30,909 bases of DNA from assembly GCA_003427395.1 (NCBI GenBank), contig BFEA01000825.1:430115-461023 (forward strand). The letters are read 5' to 3'. The notes under the pieces were generated by a model, which saw only the letters and a program-made list of their open reading frames with translations, had not been told where the DNA came from and made no database searches. Origin of the DNA: Chara braunii. Its lineage: Eukaryota > Streptophyta > Charophyceae > Charales > Characeae. Each line of letters starts with the position of its first letter. The stretch's first letter is position 1. Positions 18,391 to 29,460 of this stretch are shown here, in pieces. Made by a program: the position numbers and the translations under genes.

Positions 18391-19417
18391 TCATCCAATT
18401 CGCAGTGCATCCCTCATAATTAGTGCATCTCCCATCGAGCTTTCCATGCACACCGGCCTCAGGGGACGCTGGATCCCGAGATCCACACGACGACATACTC
18501 CGTTTGCGTCCACCTCCCACATGAGGTTGTCGTCGAAGGGGGTGTCTGCGTCGAGTAGCATGTTGTATAGGATGTAGACAACTACCCCCCCCGAGGTCTT
18601 CTGCTTGTTGTCGAAGCGCATCCCCGATGGGTGTTGACTAGTGCAGCCATAGGGAACAACAACCCATTCCGACGGGGGCTGCCCATAATCACCCAAGATG
18701 TAGTCATTCGTCTGGACTTGGAAGGGGAGCATCACCGGTGGTCCTCTGAAAAGTTCCCCCACCTCGGCACGCGCCCGTAGACTAGACAGGTGAATGATTC
18801 TTAAGTAGTGGCAGCTTACTGGATACCCGACGAAGACATCCAAAATACGCAGGTAGAGATAGACAATTACCTGTGCGATGATTGAGAAAAGTTATTTCCA
18901 ATCGTAGTAGCCCTCACTGGGGCGTTCGCCAGCTTCTCGATGTAGATATTAGTGCAGTCAATACGCCCATGGAAGTTGGGGAAGCCTTTGTCAGCGAAAG
19001 CACGAAGGATGACCAACTTGCGCACCCCCGTCGGCCATGATATCTTCTCTTGGTAGACCGTCAACAATGCCGCAGTCATGTCTCGCACAACCACCAAACC
19101 TAAAGCTCTCCCGATGCCAAAGTTACACATGCTACTCTCGTACGACTCCCTCGACGCCCACCTATAAAGTGCATACGCAACAATCTGATCAGGCTATAAC
19201 AGTTCCTTGTAGAACGTCACACACCATTGTAGGAGGGGCGACAAAGCTTCGCAATCTTCCGGAAGACACGTGGCGGCATGCACAACTCATCCCATAAGTA
19301 ATCTTTCGTGGTGTCGTCATACTGTCGTAGATCCTCCCATGCCCACCTCGTCTTCCTTTTCATCCACCTCCTGGGCGTCGCTCTCGGAAGACCTCTGGAA
19401 CCCATGGTGCGACACAT
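18391..19417 (-). pseudogene. PIF/Harbinger (HARBI1-type) transposase, inactive
   Basis: Three consecutive minus-strand frames form one decayed transposase. The 19217-19417 frame has the N-terminal stretch DELCMPPRVFRKIAKLC, typical of the helical DNA-binding part. After a stop near 19195, an in-frame extension (VAYALYRWAS) leads into 18867-19130 with FGIGRA, SWPTG and GFPNFHGRIDCTNIYI, where the Asp of IDCT is the first catalytic residue. A frameshift near 18850 leads to 18391-18843, which begins DVFVGYPVSCHYLRI; the family has HD in place of HY, so the second catalytic Asp is replaced by Tyr (codon 18805-18807). Further on, FDNKQK jumps to VVVYILYNMLL across a C8 run (18585-18592), losing the segment of several tens of residues that holds the catalytic Glu. 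DDE transposases of this family cut and paste DNA with a second Myb-like protein, not seen here. Confidence 0.85.
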
Positions 19418-20040
19418 CTAAACGACGGCCTCACAAATGGTGGCGGTGTCCAACCCTTCCACCGGCATGCACTGCATCATCTTCCTCCTCCCCGCATGGA
19501 TCTGTACTCTCATTCTCCCCACTGTCCTCTCGAGCCGACAACGGAAAGGACAGTGGTAACGATCGTTGCCATTGTCGTCCTCTCTACCGTCGTTAACTTT
19601 CGATGTTCGTCATTGCCGTCGTCTTCAATCACCACGCAGGGAGCATAAAACATTTCTTTAAGCGATGGGGCGTGACTCCGTCGATGCCCCAACGGACGGC
19701 CAAACAACAACGTTATCCACTGATGGTGATAACGCAACCAATGGTCTGCTGCCAACGTAGAGGACACGTACCAACACAACCCACTGAAAAGGGTGGAGAG
19801 GACAACCGCAGTGGTGTGTTGGTGCCGAACGTCTTACTGGACTTCCCACTCATTGCACTCATGTCGATGTCGCCACCATGCAGCGCAAGGATCTTCCTTC
19901 CATACGTCCTCCACCAGCCACTCCCACTACATACGCTGCTCCGCCTTCAGCCAAAAGGTGTGATTCAACATTTTGAAATTCGAACAGGGACCTCCGTACG
20001 TTTTATTTTCATTTTTCGCGGATCGCGGTAGGATTCGAAT
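19418..20040. other. Probable 5' part of the Harbinger element, unassigned
   Basis: Frames on both strands (19603-20031 plus, 19510-19779 and 19658-19849 minus) overlap and lack recognised domains. The transposase N terminus may begin in this stretch, but I cannot fix a start. Confidence 0.35.
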
Positions 20041-21112
20041 TTTTCCACCTCTCATAGTTGGACCAGGTCCGTCCACACGGAATTGACCTCATGGACCAGC
20101 GACCCCGCCCCCCCCCGCTGCGGTAATAATATTATGTGATTGGCCGCGGGCTCGCCGTAGGAATCCTCCTCGGGCGACCTTCCCGAGGATGAGTGGAACG
20201 ACGACAAAAATTATCTTCAATGACCCAGAGGAAAACCCCTCGGGCCCCGAGGACTACCGGAGGAGTGTCTAACCTTTGTGAAATGATTGAGAGGTTTTCT
20301 CTGGCAACTGTTTTTTGTGTCCCTCGATGGCTTCCAAATATGTTCAGATGCTCATGGAGATTACAGTTGATCCTATGAGGGTCCATCTGAGTTCTTTGGA
20401 GTTGTCAATATTTGTTCCCTGGCCGACGACCCATTTTCTTCTTGATAGTTCTTTTTCATGCCCTTTCATGCATCATTGGTCTGGGTTCTCTTTTTTTATA
20501 TATATATAACCAGAATCACATTACTAGGGCAGATGATACAAGCGAACTCCCGAAGTACGAATTATGGTTGCTCCGATCTATTTGTGGGGAGTTGCACTTG
20601 CTGGAAAGTGGGTCTAGCGTCCCCTGGAATATATGAGTGACATTGAGTGTAAATTGAACAACGAAAGAGATTATGGCCCATCCTGCTAGCATTCACTGCT
20701 CCAGCAAGTTGGGGGGTTCACTATGAAGGTGTGCACTATGAGGTTTGTTGACTATTATGTGAGATACCCCTTCACCCCTCTTTGGGGCGCTGGATCCGCG
20801 AATAAGACTAGTATTCCTACTACAGCCAACTGCTAAGATATTTCCAGTCGCAAAAACTTACCTCTTCACTCCAAAGTTGAGTGTCAAATTTGTAATAAAG
20901 TACAAGTATAGATCCTACAACAACTTATGAGAAAGTTTCAACAATGAACAACTTACCACAAACCCCACCGTCCTCTTTTAACTCAAAGGCACTAGACACA
21001 AGGAGGATGGTGGAAATAAGTCAAAAAAATTAGAGAGGGGACGAACCGAAATTGTAGGATCCCGACTTGTCCAGTCCTTACAGCAAATTCAATAGTCTAT
21101 GTGTAATTTTTT
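20041..21112. other. Unassigned region with two GC hairpins
   Basis: TCCTCGGG/CCCGAGGA with a seven-base loop lies near 20168-20191, and CCTCGGG...CCGAGG near 20237-20252. A short (TA)n lies near 20498-20508. Reading frames at 20132-20386 and 20315-20640 have no recognised family. Confidence 0.45.
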
Positions 21113-21622
21113 TTAACAATCGTTTTGGTTTACTCCATTTGCTCCATTCCACTTAAATTTTCTCGATATCCTCTTTTGGGGTTCCCCCAGCCAGTTGTAA
21201 CATTGTTGGATATGATTGATGATTTCCTTTTTGTTCGACAAAAAAATTATCTTCTTCTTAACTTTTTCCCAATGAGATGAGATGTCTGTTTGAATTTGCA
21301 ATTTAATTGATTCCGTGAAGTCAGGCTCATCAGGCCTTGCCCCTTCCATCTCAAAAGTACAACATCGGTGCCACAAGGCCCAAATGATCGCCCTTCTTCC
21401 TATTTCATACAAATTATGGGTGAAGGACTTTGATGGAGAGTGGTTCCAAGTTTCACACAACAACGCTTTCCAAGTCTAGGGTCGTGGATGTGAGGTATTT
21501 AGATGACCCCAGATCCTATCCCACCACCTTTACAACCAAACTGCTTCTGGGCATTGCAGGAAGATGTATTCGATAGTTTCTGGAATATTCCTAGAAAGAA
21601 AGGTCGAAGCACAAAATTTGCA
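21113..21622 (-). pseudogene. LINE A C-terminal zinc-binding region (zf-RVT)
   Basis: In a frame just upstream of the 21113-21463 ORF, CKFC (21611-21622) is followed by PETIEYIFLQCPEAVWL (Cys codon 21551-21553), then RWWDRIWG and TWKALLCETW. This matches the C-x2-C...H...C pattern of the LINE post-RT domain, with Tyr where His is usual. One stop follows WL and another lies before TWKALL. The 116-residue ORF continues with GRRAIIWALWHRCCTFEMEG, the conserved Trp-rich end of this protein class. Confidence 0.7.
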
Positions 21623-23345
21623 TCATGGTTCAACCAATCATTTTTTATCTAAATAAGTCTTATCAATAAGTTAGTCATTCGTTGGTAGACAATGGTGCTC
21701 TATCTTCCATTGTAGTGAAGTTACTTTGGTTGGCTTGGATGTAGTAGTTCTAAACCATTTATTAACCTAATATATTTCTTAGCTATGTTCAATTAGACTC
21801 ATCCATTTGAACTTCACTCTATCTCTCAGATTGATCTTGTATCTAAGCATTCGGTAAGGTGGACTTAACCGTTAAGGTGTGCAACTTCCAGACACAAACA
21901 TTTTTCCTTCCCACTGAAGTGGACCAGATCCAAACATTTGAATCCACAATAAGTTTGTCAATAGAGCAGACAAGTTAAAAATCAATTAATTTCTCCTTGT
22001 ATTATAAGACTCCGATTCTGAAAACTTGATTCGATTGATACCATACATTCTCTTAGAGTTGGATGTTCTAGAGGATGTTATTATAGCCCACTGAGGAAAG
22101 TGAGACTATTAGTAAATTCATTTGATCATCTCTAACCATTATCACATTTTCCACTTACTTGCTTACTATTCTTCAGACCAACCCAATCGCTCTCTTGTAG
22201 TTTGAGTCCCTTCAATATCTTAACACATTCTGATGGGATTAGTTCAGTCACTGCTTTAAGAGCATTTGTGGATTGTCTGCAATGACGTAAGCGTGGGTGG
22301 AGAATTGAGGGAGAATACCACCACTTTATTTCCTTACACCAGATATCACAAATTCTAAGAATTTTATTTTTGACCCACCAGGTCCCACCCCCTCCATGGT
22401 AAGTCCATACAATGAAGCGTGTTTCCTTGAATATTTATGATCCATCTATTATTGCCAAGTGATTGTTGGCATAATTTTTTCCATACTTTTAGAGAAACAC
22501 TGTTTGATAGGGGTATTTTTCTGCAAGTCTTGAGGAGGTCTAACCAAAAGGAATCTTATTTAATGTCTCTCCTCACCGTTTGTCAAATCTTGTTTAATAT
22601 CCTTCCTCACTGTTTGTCGAATCTTGTTTAATGTCATTTCTCACCGCCTGTTGACTCGAGTCACTTGTCGGATTTAGATTTTGGATTCTTCCATCGGGAA
22701 GGGAACAAGACCGATTTAATCAAAACCATTGGATCCGTTCCTTCTAGAATCTTTGGAGTTAATCGAAAGATTTGCTCTCATGCAAGGGGGAGTCACGATG
22801 TTTGTGGGTTGCGAAATGGTTGTTTAATCCATTGCATCAATAGTGTCATTGCTTGTGTTACTAGATTTAAAATACCCAAACCTCATTCCGCCTGCCAGAC
22901 CCTCCTAATTATGACGTTATTGTGTTTGTGATTATCTTTCAAAAAAAAAAAAAAAAACGTTACTTGTCTTTGAAAAAAAAAAATTATTCCTGTCTAGTGA
23001 CCATACAACAAATTTGTACCATGAGGATGCTAAAATGATTTACAACAAGCGACGTACGTATGAAGGAGGTTTGTTTGTTTTTTCATACTTTCATTTTCGT
23101 TAGAGTTAGTTTGACAATCCACTCATTATTTGTTTTTGGCTTTTATTTTGCGTGCATGGAGACTCCTATGACCCTAATGGGTGATGTTGAAAGTAACCAA
23201 TTTATTTTGGGTACTTCTTATGGGTTAAGTCTTATCCACCACCCTTGGTTTTTGTCCTCCAATTAATTCTCATATCCGATAGTGAACATAACGTATCCAT
23301 CAATATTTTAATTGCTATCATATTTTTAGTAGCGACGTCTACCAT
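21623..23345 (-). pseudogene. LINE A region between RT core and zinc knuckle, heavily decayed
   Basis: The distance suits the RT thumb and linker of a LINE, but only fragments read sensibly (for example IVYVLITSHEW near 23350 just after the RT core). I could not find an intact YxDD. Plus-strand frames at 22437-22631, 22665-22931 and 23060-23266 lie opposite to it. Two A runs (22940-22957 and about 22974-22983) may mark the tail of a separate plus-strand insertion. Confidence 0.4.
22562..22663. repeat. Three-copy 34-bp minisatellite
   Basis: Units starting at 22562, 22596 and 22630 share CTCAC(C/T)G(T/C)(T/C)TGT and, in the first two, AATCTTGTTT. The exact period is 34. Confidence 0.9.
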
Positions 23346-23869
23346 TCATGAGAGGTTATCAAGACATAAACAATAGACTGATATGACATCCTCTAAAATC
23401 GGAGAGACCTGAATCTGCTTAATGCCCTTATTCTGTCGTAGATTGGCTACAAGAACCTCCATCATGACAACAAATAAGCAGGGCGAAATCATATTTATTT
23501 GTCTCACTGATCTCTTTAGGGAGATAGGCGAGGCCAAATTTATATTTACTATTACTCTCGTAGTTGCATTAGAATGAAGAATTCCAATCCATTTACGAAA
23601 ACAAGGATCAAAATTCATTTTTTTTATACATTTGTCTCGGAATAACCAGTCAACATGATCATAAGTTTTTTCTCAAAATCGATGAAAATGAAAGTTGCGC
23701 TATGTTCAGATTTTTTGGATATCTTAATCAATTCGTTTACAAAAAGTATGTTATCCTGAATGTTATTTTCTTCACTAAAACCTGTTTGGGTTGGGTGGAT
23801 GATGTCCGTGATTATTTTCCTCAAACGGTTAACCAATGTATTTGTTGGTAATTTGTATATAACAGCCAA
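23346..23869 (-). pseudogene. LINE A reverse transcriptase core
   Basis: The frame at 23624-23869 begins AVIYKLPTNTLVNRLRKIIT and continues with HPTQTGFSEENNIQDNI, the standard LINE finger region (ANRL...II...QTGF...R.I.DNI), then FIFIDFEKK, which is motif A with the catalytic Asp. The frame at 23346-23618 continues: RKWIGILHSNATTRVIVN, then SVRQINMISPCLFVVMMEVL, equivalent to the RGxRQGDPLSPxLF motif B but with Gly and Asp changed. A stop and frame change separate the two frames. The YxDD motif is not preserved at the end. Confidence 0.85.
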
Positions 23870-25080
23870 GAGAGTAATTGTTCTGTTGTTATGAATATTT
23901 ATTTTATCTCTCTTTTTATACAGCCAAGTTAGTATCCCTTATCATATTACTTCACTCATTTTACCCGATATTCACACTGTTTCATAGAAGTCCATGAGGT
24001 CCTGAGATAGAAAATTTCACATTACCTCTCAAAACTCTTTTGGGAGACCATCGATACATAAGAGTTTTTATTCCTCCATCTCCATAAGGGTCGTCCATAT
24101 TTCTTACTTAGTAAGTTGTTGTTCCAGCATATCTTTTTGTTGTTTTGTGATTTACTTATTTAATGGGGGGGGGGAAATCAAGTATTTGTGTCGTTTTTTA
24201 TTGTATTGGATAATGTTTGCATTCAGACGTGAAAATATTTTTATAAAATCCAACGATGTTTTAGTACACTCTGTTGTTGAAGTAGCTAGAGGATTGTGGC
24301 GGTTTTGAGGGTCATAAAGTGCCTCAATCATGACTTTCACTTTCGCCATTGCAAAAAATCTCACATCCATAACACCACCTTTATTGTGACCCTTCAACTT
24401 ACTCGATTCTGATCCCTTGCCAACGGTATTCCATATAGGATGTAGTTTGGACTCGAGGTTATTTCTTTCCTCAGTTAGAGAAGTTATTTGTGAATTATTT
24501 TCTAAATCCCCTTCCAGTTGTTGTTGTAACTGCTGAAGGCATCCTTGTGCTAGGGTTGTTGATATGAGAAGACATCCCTAGCAGCCATATGTCCGGCTCC
24601 AGTTGGAGCATCAGCTGCTGGAATCCAACATCCCTTTAGACAATACACAGAGGATATACAAGTATGTGCAACCTTTATGGGAGGAAATTTGTGTCTTCAA
24701 CTTGAACTCTCAGTTGTCGTCTTTGCTTCTTTTATACTAGCATGTCCCGCCATTAGGCCTCAGACCAATTCTGACCGAAAGGAGATCAAACAATGTCCCT
24801 ACCCGACCCACAACCATTCCCATCTCCAACATCCCCCCAATCATCTCTTCAATCCTCATAAAAATGTTGCAGAGCATTGAACTTGTCACCCCTCACCCCA
24901 TACCACTGTGCCTCACACCAATTCTGACCAAAAGAAGATTAAACCATGTCCCAGCCCGACCCACATTTCTTCCCATCCCCAACATCCCTCCAATCATCGC
25001 TCCAATCCTTATAAAAATGTTGTAGAGCATTGATATTGTCAACCCCCCCCCCCAATACCACTGTGCCTCCACCATGGCTT
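23751..25080. repeat. Duplication unit A (1330 bp)
   Basis: Direct repeat of 25081-26233, starting at TTATCCTGAATGTTATTTTC. Colinear, highly similar blocks run through both units, including the RT start and the linker frame (24152-24397: GHNKGGVMDVRFFAMAKVKV). It is longer than unit B because it carries an extra 153-bp duplication at 24761-25076. Confidence 0.9.
24761..25076. repeat. 153-bp tandem duplication within unit A
   Basis: Copies at 24761-24913 and 24914-25076 each run from ACCAATTCTGACC to TACCACTGTGCCTC. The join falls at CCTC, which is also present just before the first copy (GGCCTCAGACCAATT), so microhomology explains it. The second copy has a C11 run near 25047. Confidence 0.9.
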
Positions 25081-26233
25081 GTTATCCTGGATGTTATTTT
25101 CTTCACTAAAACCTGTTTGGGTTGGGTGGATGATATCCGTGATTATTTTCCTCAGACGGTTATCCAATGTATATAATTGTGAGGAGAACAATTGTTCTGT
25201 TGTTACAAATATTTATTTTATCTCTCTTTTTATACAGCCGAGTTAGTATCTCTTATCATATTATTTCACTCATTCTGCCCGATATTCATACGGTTTCATA
25301 GAAGTCCATAAGGTCCTGAGATAGAAAATCCCACATTACCTCCCAAAACTCTTTTGGGAGACCATCAATACGTAAGAGTTTTTATTCCTACATCTCCATA
25401 AAGGTCGTTCATATTTCTTCTTTAGTAAGTGGTTGTTCCAACATGTCTTTTTGTTGTTTTGTGATTGACTTATTTAATGGAATAAAAATTTCAATTATAT
25501 GTGTCGTTCTTTATTGTACTAGATAATGTTTGCATTCAGAGGTGAAAACGTTTTTGTAAAATCCAACGTTATTTTAGTACACTCTGATGTTGAAGTAGCT
25601 AGAGGAGTGTGGCAGTCTTGAGGGTCATAAAGCGCCTCAATGATGACTTTCATTTTTGCCATTGCAAAAAATCTCACATCCATGACACCTTCTTTATTGT
25701 GACCCTTCAACTTACCTCTGATTATGATCCCTTGCCAACGGTATTCCATATAGGATAGTAGTTTGGACTCGAGGTTATTTCTCTCCTCAGTTAGAGAAGC
25801 TATTTGTGAATTATCTTCTGAATCCCCTTCCAGTTGTTGTAACTGCTGAAGGCGTTTTTGTGCTAGGGTTGTTAATATAAGCGGACATTCCTAGTAGCCC
25901 TATGTCCGGCTCCAGTCGGAGCATCAACTACTGGAATCCAACGTCCCTTTAGACAATACACTGAGGATATATACGTATGTGTAACCTTTGTTTGAGGAAA
26001 TCAATGTCTTTAACTTGAACTCTCAGATGCCGACTTTGCTCATTCTATAATAGCAGGTCCCCTCAATAGGCCTCGCACCAATTCTGACCAAAAGGAGATT
26101 AAACCATGTCCCTGCCCGGCCCACATTCCTTTCCATCCCCAACATTCCGACAATCATTGCTCCAATCCTTATAAAAATGTTGCAGAGGATTGAACTTGCC
26201 ACCCCTTCCCCATACCACTGTGCCTCCACTATA
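25081..26233. repeat. Duplication unit B
   Basis: Second copy of the LINE linker/RT-start segment. The minus frame 25519-25749 (GHNKEGVMDVRFFAMAKMKV) is a better-preserved version of 24152-24397. It ends with the same TACCACTGTGCCTCC motif that ends both 153-bp copies. Confidence 0.9.
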
Positions 26234-26249
26234 GCTAGGGGTTGGGAAG

Positions 26250-26251
<2 letters not shown>

Positions 26252-26283
<32 letters not shown>
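26252..26283. repeat. Run of 32 G
   Basis: An uninterrupted G homopolymer with G-rich flanks on both sides, at the border between LINE A's truncated 5' side and LINE B's 3' end. It could form quadruplexes. The exact length is probably unreliable in sequencing. It creates a false polyglycine or polyproline frame on either strand. Confidence 0.95.
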
Positions 26284-26285
<2 letters not shown>

Positions 26286-26745
26286 GGGGGTGTTGAAGAA
26301 ACTCTGAGAGGAGGCGTAGTGGGATGGAGGGATCTATCTTTGTCTAGTCGTGAAACTGGATGTGATAGTCCCTCTTTCCCTCCCCCAGGTCCTTCGAATT
26401 TCCCCTCCCTTCTCCCTTTCATTCCACTCTTGCAATGCAGCCCCCTTGTGTCCCTCCAACCAGTCTTTTCCAAAGAGCTCAATACGTTGTCCGATTTTCT
26501 TCTTGGAGTGCAAATGTGCTATCTTTTCATGAACCTTTTCCCATTGGATGGTAATGTTTCTTTCTATCTGTTCTTTGTTTGAGTTCACGAGGTTCACCCC
26601 CTCAAGAAGAACCGCCTCCATTTCGAAAGTGCATCTTCACCACCATATTGCCCAGGCCACTCCTCTACGCCCCATTTTAAACATATTTTCTTCAAAGGTG
26701 GTGGCTAGCAATATATTAAGAATTTAGGACCTGCAAGAAGGCCTA

Positions 26746-27344
26746 TTAGATCCGTATGTTTGCCCGAGAGTTTGTGTTTCCCCCATCAATGCACTTTGTG
26801 GTGTGCTCGCCATGAGATGAGAGGCCGAAGGAAAGAAAATCAAATAACACACAAGAAATCGCTTTTGCTTTTGGCACCAGGCTTTGTGAAAGAATGCTCT
26901 TCAATCCCATCGCTATGGCAGAGTGGTGCCCATTTGTCTCCATAGGCGGTCCCACCATCTCCACAACCAAACAGACCCACGACAATACAGAAGTATGTGT
27001 TCTATTGTCTTCGGTCATTGCCGGAATGGGAAGGATGCCGCGCCGAGCTTGCACCATGGAAGGGCAACCCCCCTCTGTTCGAGGTGAGTTCTGTGTACCA
27101 GCCAATCATTGGTCGGTAGGCACCTTTGTTCCACCTGCCATTGCAGGGAGGCCAATTTTGTCGGGGTGGGCTTACTCATTCTGAACGATCTGATTGGTCT
27201 CCAAACGCCGTTCCCAATATTCAGATGTTTCATCCAATGTGCTTCAATCATATCCTTGACCTCTACCCTGGGACGCAACATATGATATGTTGCCTTGACA
27301 GACAGGGTATGTAACTGCCTCCTCTTGGTCCTTCCCCCACCCAA
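26746..27344 (-). pseudogene. LINE B zinc-binding region (zf-RVT)
   Basis: The 109-residue frame 27015-27344 has PTKLASLQWQVEQRCLPTND followed by WLVHR and PWCKLG, the family's signature leading into the zinc knuckle. After a stop the same frame reads PKTIEHILLYC (His codon 26997-26999, Cys codon 26982-26984), then WLWRWWDRLW. The overlapping minus frame at 26746-27105 is a shifted reading of the same DNA. Confidence 0.75.
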
Positions 27345-27818
27345 TTGAGTTGTCCATGTCCAGTTGATCGGGTTCAGGGCCAGGTGTGAGATTGGTGTCT
27401 CGGGCTTGTATGCCCCCCATTGATCTCTGTCTTAGAGGACATGGATGCAGAGGACAAAGGCTTTTGGGTACAACCTACTGGGTACCTCTGGCTTCACCCT
27501 TTCCAGCCTGTTGTCTAACTTCTTGTGGAAGTGGTTGACCAGTATCTATGGTGCCTCCCCTGGGCTTGTTGCCCTAGTATCCACTACACTTCCCACCACC
27601 GCATCCAATCGCTCTCTACCACGGTGGGGCTTTTCCTAAGTATTCGGACCCATTCCATGGCCACCGCAAAGATGATTGTCTTTGGTGCCTCCCCCACTCT
27701 ATGGCAGTACCTCAGCCTCTCCCTGAGTTGTGCCTTAGACTTCCAGTCTCATGCCACTTGATTTCAGATATCGCCCACCCTAAGGCTACCCATCCTTCCC
27801 ACAGAGCCTCCTTGCTTT
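27345..27818 (-). pseudogene. LINE B linker between thumb and zinc region
   Basis: No clean minus frame survives. The plus frames at 27445-27639 and 27525-27761 lie opposite and are not credible genes. Its position within the element is the only reason for assignment. Confidence 0.4.
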
Positions 27819-28510
27819 CTAGGACCTACTGTGGGAATTGGATATCCACTGGTTTCCAAACCAGGGCTGCTTATATACCTCATCCCATTGCGTTGGCGGA
27901 ATTTTGTCGGGGAGAGGCGAAGTTCGCCACATTTTTAGCAGGGTGGCCCAAAACATATCATTTTTTAGATCCCGCCTGACAGCTTGTTTGTTAGACTCGT
28001 CCTCTTCACTGGCTCTTGCTGGGCTTTGAGGGATCGGCCAGAACCTATCCTCCGACCTTATTACGGGGTCAATGTCAACGGGAGCCAGTGAAGCCAGTCT
28101 GCTGATTTGTTGCAGTGCCAGAGATTGCCATGATGCTTGTGTTGAAAAAAGCAGGTCCTTCACCATTGCAGCACCAGGGCCATTACCTGGGTAGCCGGGG
28201 GAATGATCCATAGCCCCCCCCCTAGGTTTCGGTTGTACCACAATTTGCCAAGCTACCCTGCTGATAACTCTACTACACTCGTGGTTTCTCCTCTAGAGGT
28301 AAGCCGCTACCTATCCTTGAAGAGAGCCTACTGCTGTTCTACTTAGCGACCAAATGGTCGTTTTGTACCAAAGGGAGGCCAACACCACATTGTTAATGAC
28401 CAGGGTACGTCCCATCAGCGAGGTACGCTGGTCCTTCTATTGGGCAAAATTGACAGCCGCCCCAAGGAGACCTCGGAGTCGAAACAAATCAGCTCTGATA
28501 CTAACCTCAC

Positions 28511-29460
28511 GCCTCGTGCAGTGTTCCGTACGTCGGACCCCTATCACAGTAGTTAGGAGTGTGGCCGAGGATTTTTGACCATAGGGGTTGAATCACCCAG
28601 CGAAATGGGGGATTCTTGCTTCATGTTGAGGTGCCTAGACCGGGGTTCGGTTTGTCGCTAGGGGCGAATAACGGGAGAACGGTGCCTTCCGACACGACCA
28701 TTGTCACACAGAGAAAAACGAGAAGAGAGGGGAGAAGAGGAAAGAAAGCGACGGGGAACTGGGTTTCGTTCCTCGAGGCACCTGGTTCGCGCGACCTTTG
28801 GGTGTGGAGGGCCCGGAATCGGGTTTCAGACTTCTGTGTCCGACTAGTCGAGCTCGTGTTGGCGGCACGGCGTGGAGCTGCCCGGGGGCGGGCAGGTCGA
28901 GGGAACCCAGGTTCGAAAATGGGCCGGGAGCGCGCCCCAGTTGTGGGAGAGTTTGGGGAATCGGGCGGCCCCTTCGCACCCCAGACTAATCGTCGCCACG
29001 ACCACGAGTCTCCCTGGCGACACCAATGGCAACTAAACCGAGGCCGCCACGTTGCGTGCACGGCTGCTTAGGGCAACATCGTGAGGTCTGTGTAGGGCAG
29101 GATTAAGGGAGGGGAAGAAAACCACTCAATCAGCACGAACTCACTCCCTCCTATGTGGCACGCCCGGGTTGGGTTGTAAAGATGGATTGACTCAGTGTGC
29201 CACAGTATGCTCCGCACGTCCGCATCGCAGTACACTCTATCGTCATCTGCGATCGGGAAGGGCAGAAGCAAGCTGCGACGTACTGAGACAAAGTCCGAGC
29301 TCGGGCCACGGCCTCCTCTCCTGTTCGTCGAGGCGAGACCTAGCTCCATGCAAAGATCAACGAATACCACCAAAAAGGATGCACCTAGCTCTTTTTCTCT
29401 CTCTGTCTCTCTCTCTATGGGCATCAACCCGAACGCCGTGTCGGGGATCCAGGGTGGGCG
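28511..29460. other. Unassigned GC-rich region
   Basis: Long overlapping frames exist on both strands (28616-29071 plus, 28621-29061 minus, 28704-28979 minus), as expected for GC-rich non-coding sequence. None shows a domain; they are rich in Arg, Gly, Pro and Ser. A short CT microsatellite lies near 29391-29416. A promoter or 5' region of a host gene is possible but unsupported. Confidence 0.4.

Larger units (their letters stand above)
21113..26233 (-). mobile_element. LINE copy A, 5'-truncated and internally duplicated
   Basis: Minus-strand traces run in LINE order: linker before the RT (25519-25749 and its duplicate 24152-24397), RT fingers and palm (23346-23869), and a C-terminal zinc-knuckle region (21113-21622). 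No endonuclease domain is present because the copy begins in the linker at about 26233. All frames are interrupted. The same family recurs as copy B at 26334-28510: FEMEG and HWEKVKKKIIFLSNKKEI here correspond to FEMEA and QWEKVHEKIAHLHSKKKI there. LINEs copy themselves by target-primed reverse transcription; this copy cannot. Confidence 0.8.
26334..28510 (-). mobile_element. LINE copy B, 5'-truncated
   Basis: A minus-strand 3' part of a LINE related to copy A. Near 28370-28470 broken frames read GRTLVINNVVLASLWYKTT, the conserved post-palm LINE stretch. The 27819-28241 frame (140 residues) continues with SRLASLAPVDIDP and IPPTQWDEVYKQPWF. Then come 27015-27344 (PTKLASLQWQVEQRCLPTND), the zinc knuckle, and a C-terminal frame at 26334-26621. 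The palm with its catalytic Asp residues is missing, so the copy is truncated at about 28510. Confidence 0.75.

Noticed and set aside
26099-26582. Glycine- or proline-rich protein on either strand
   Set aside because: It is produced by the G32 homopolymer inside LINE remnants.
28616-29071. Arg/Gly-rich host gene of 151 residues
   Set aside because: An equally long frame exists on the opposite strand, no domain is visible, and the composition follows GC content.
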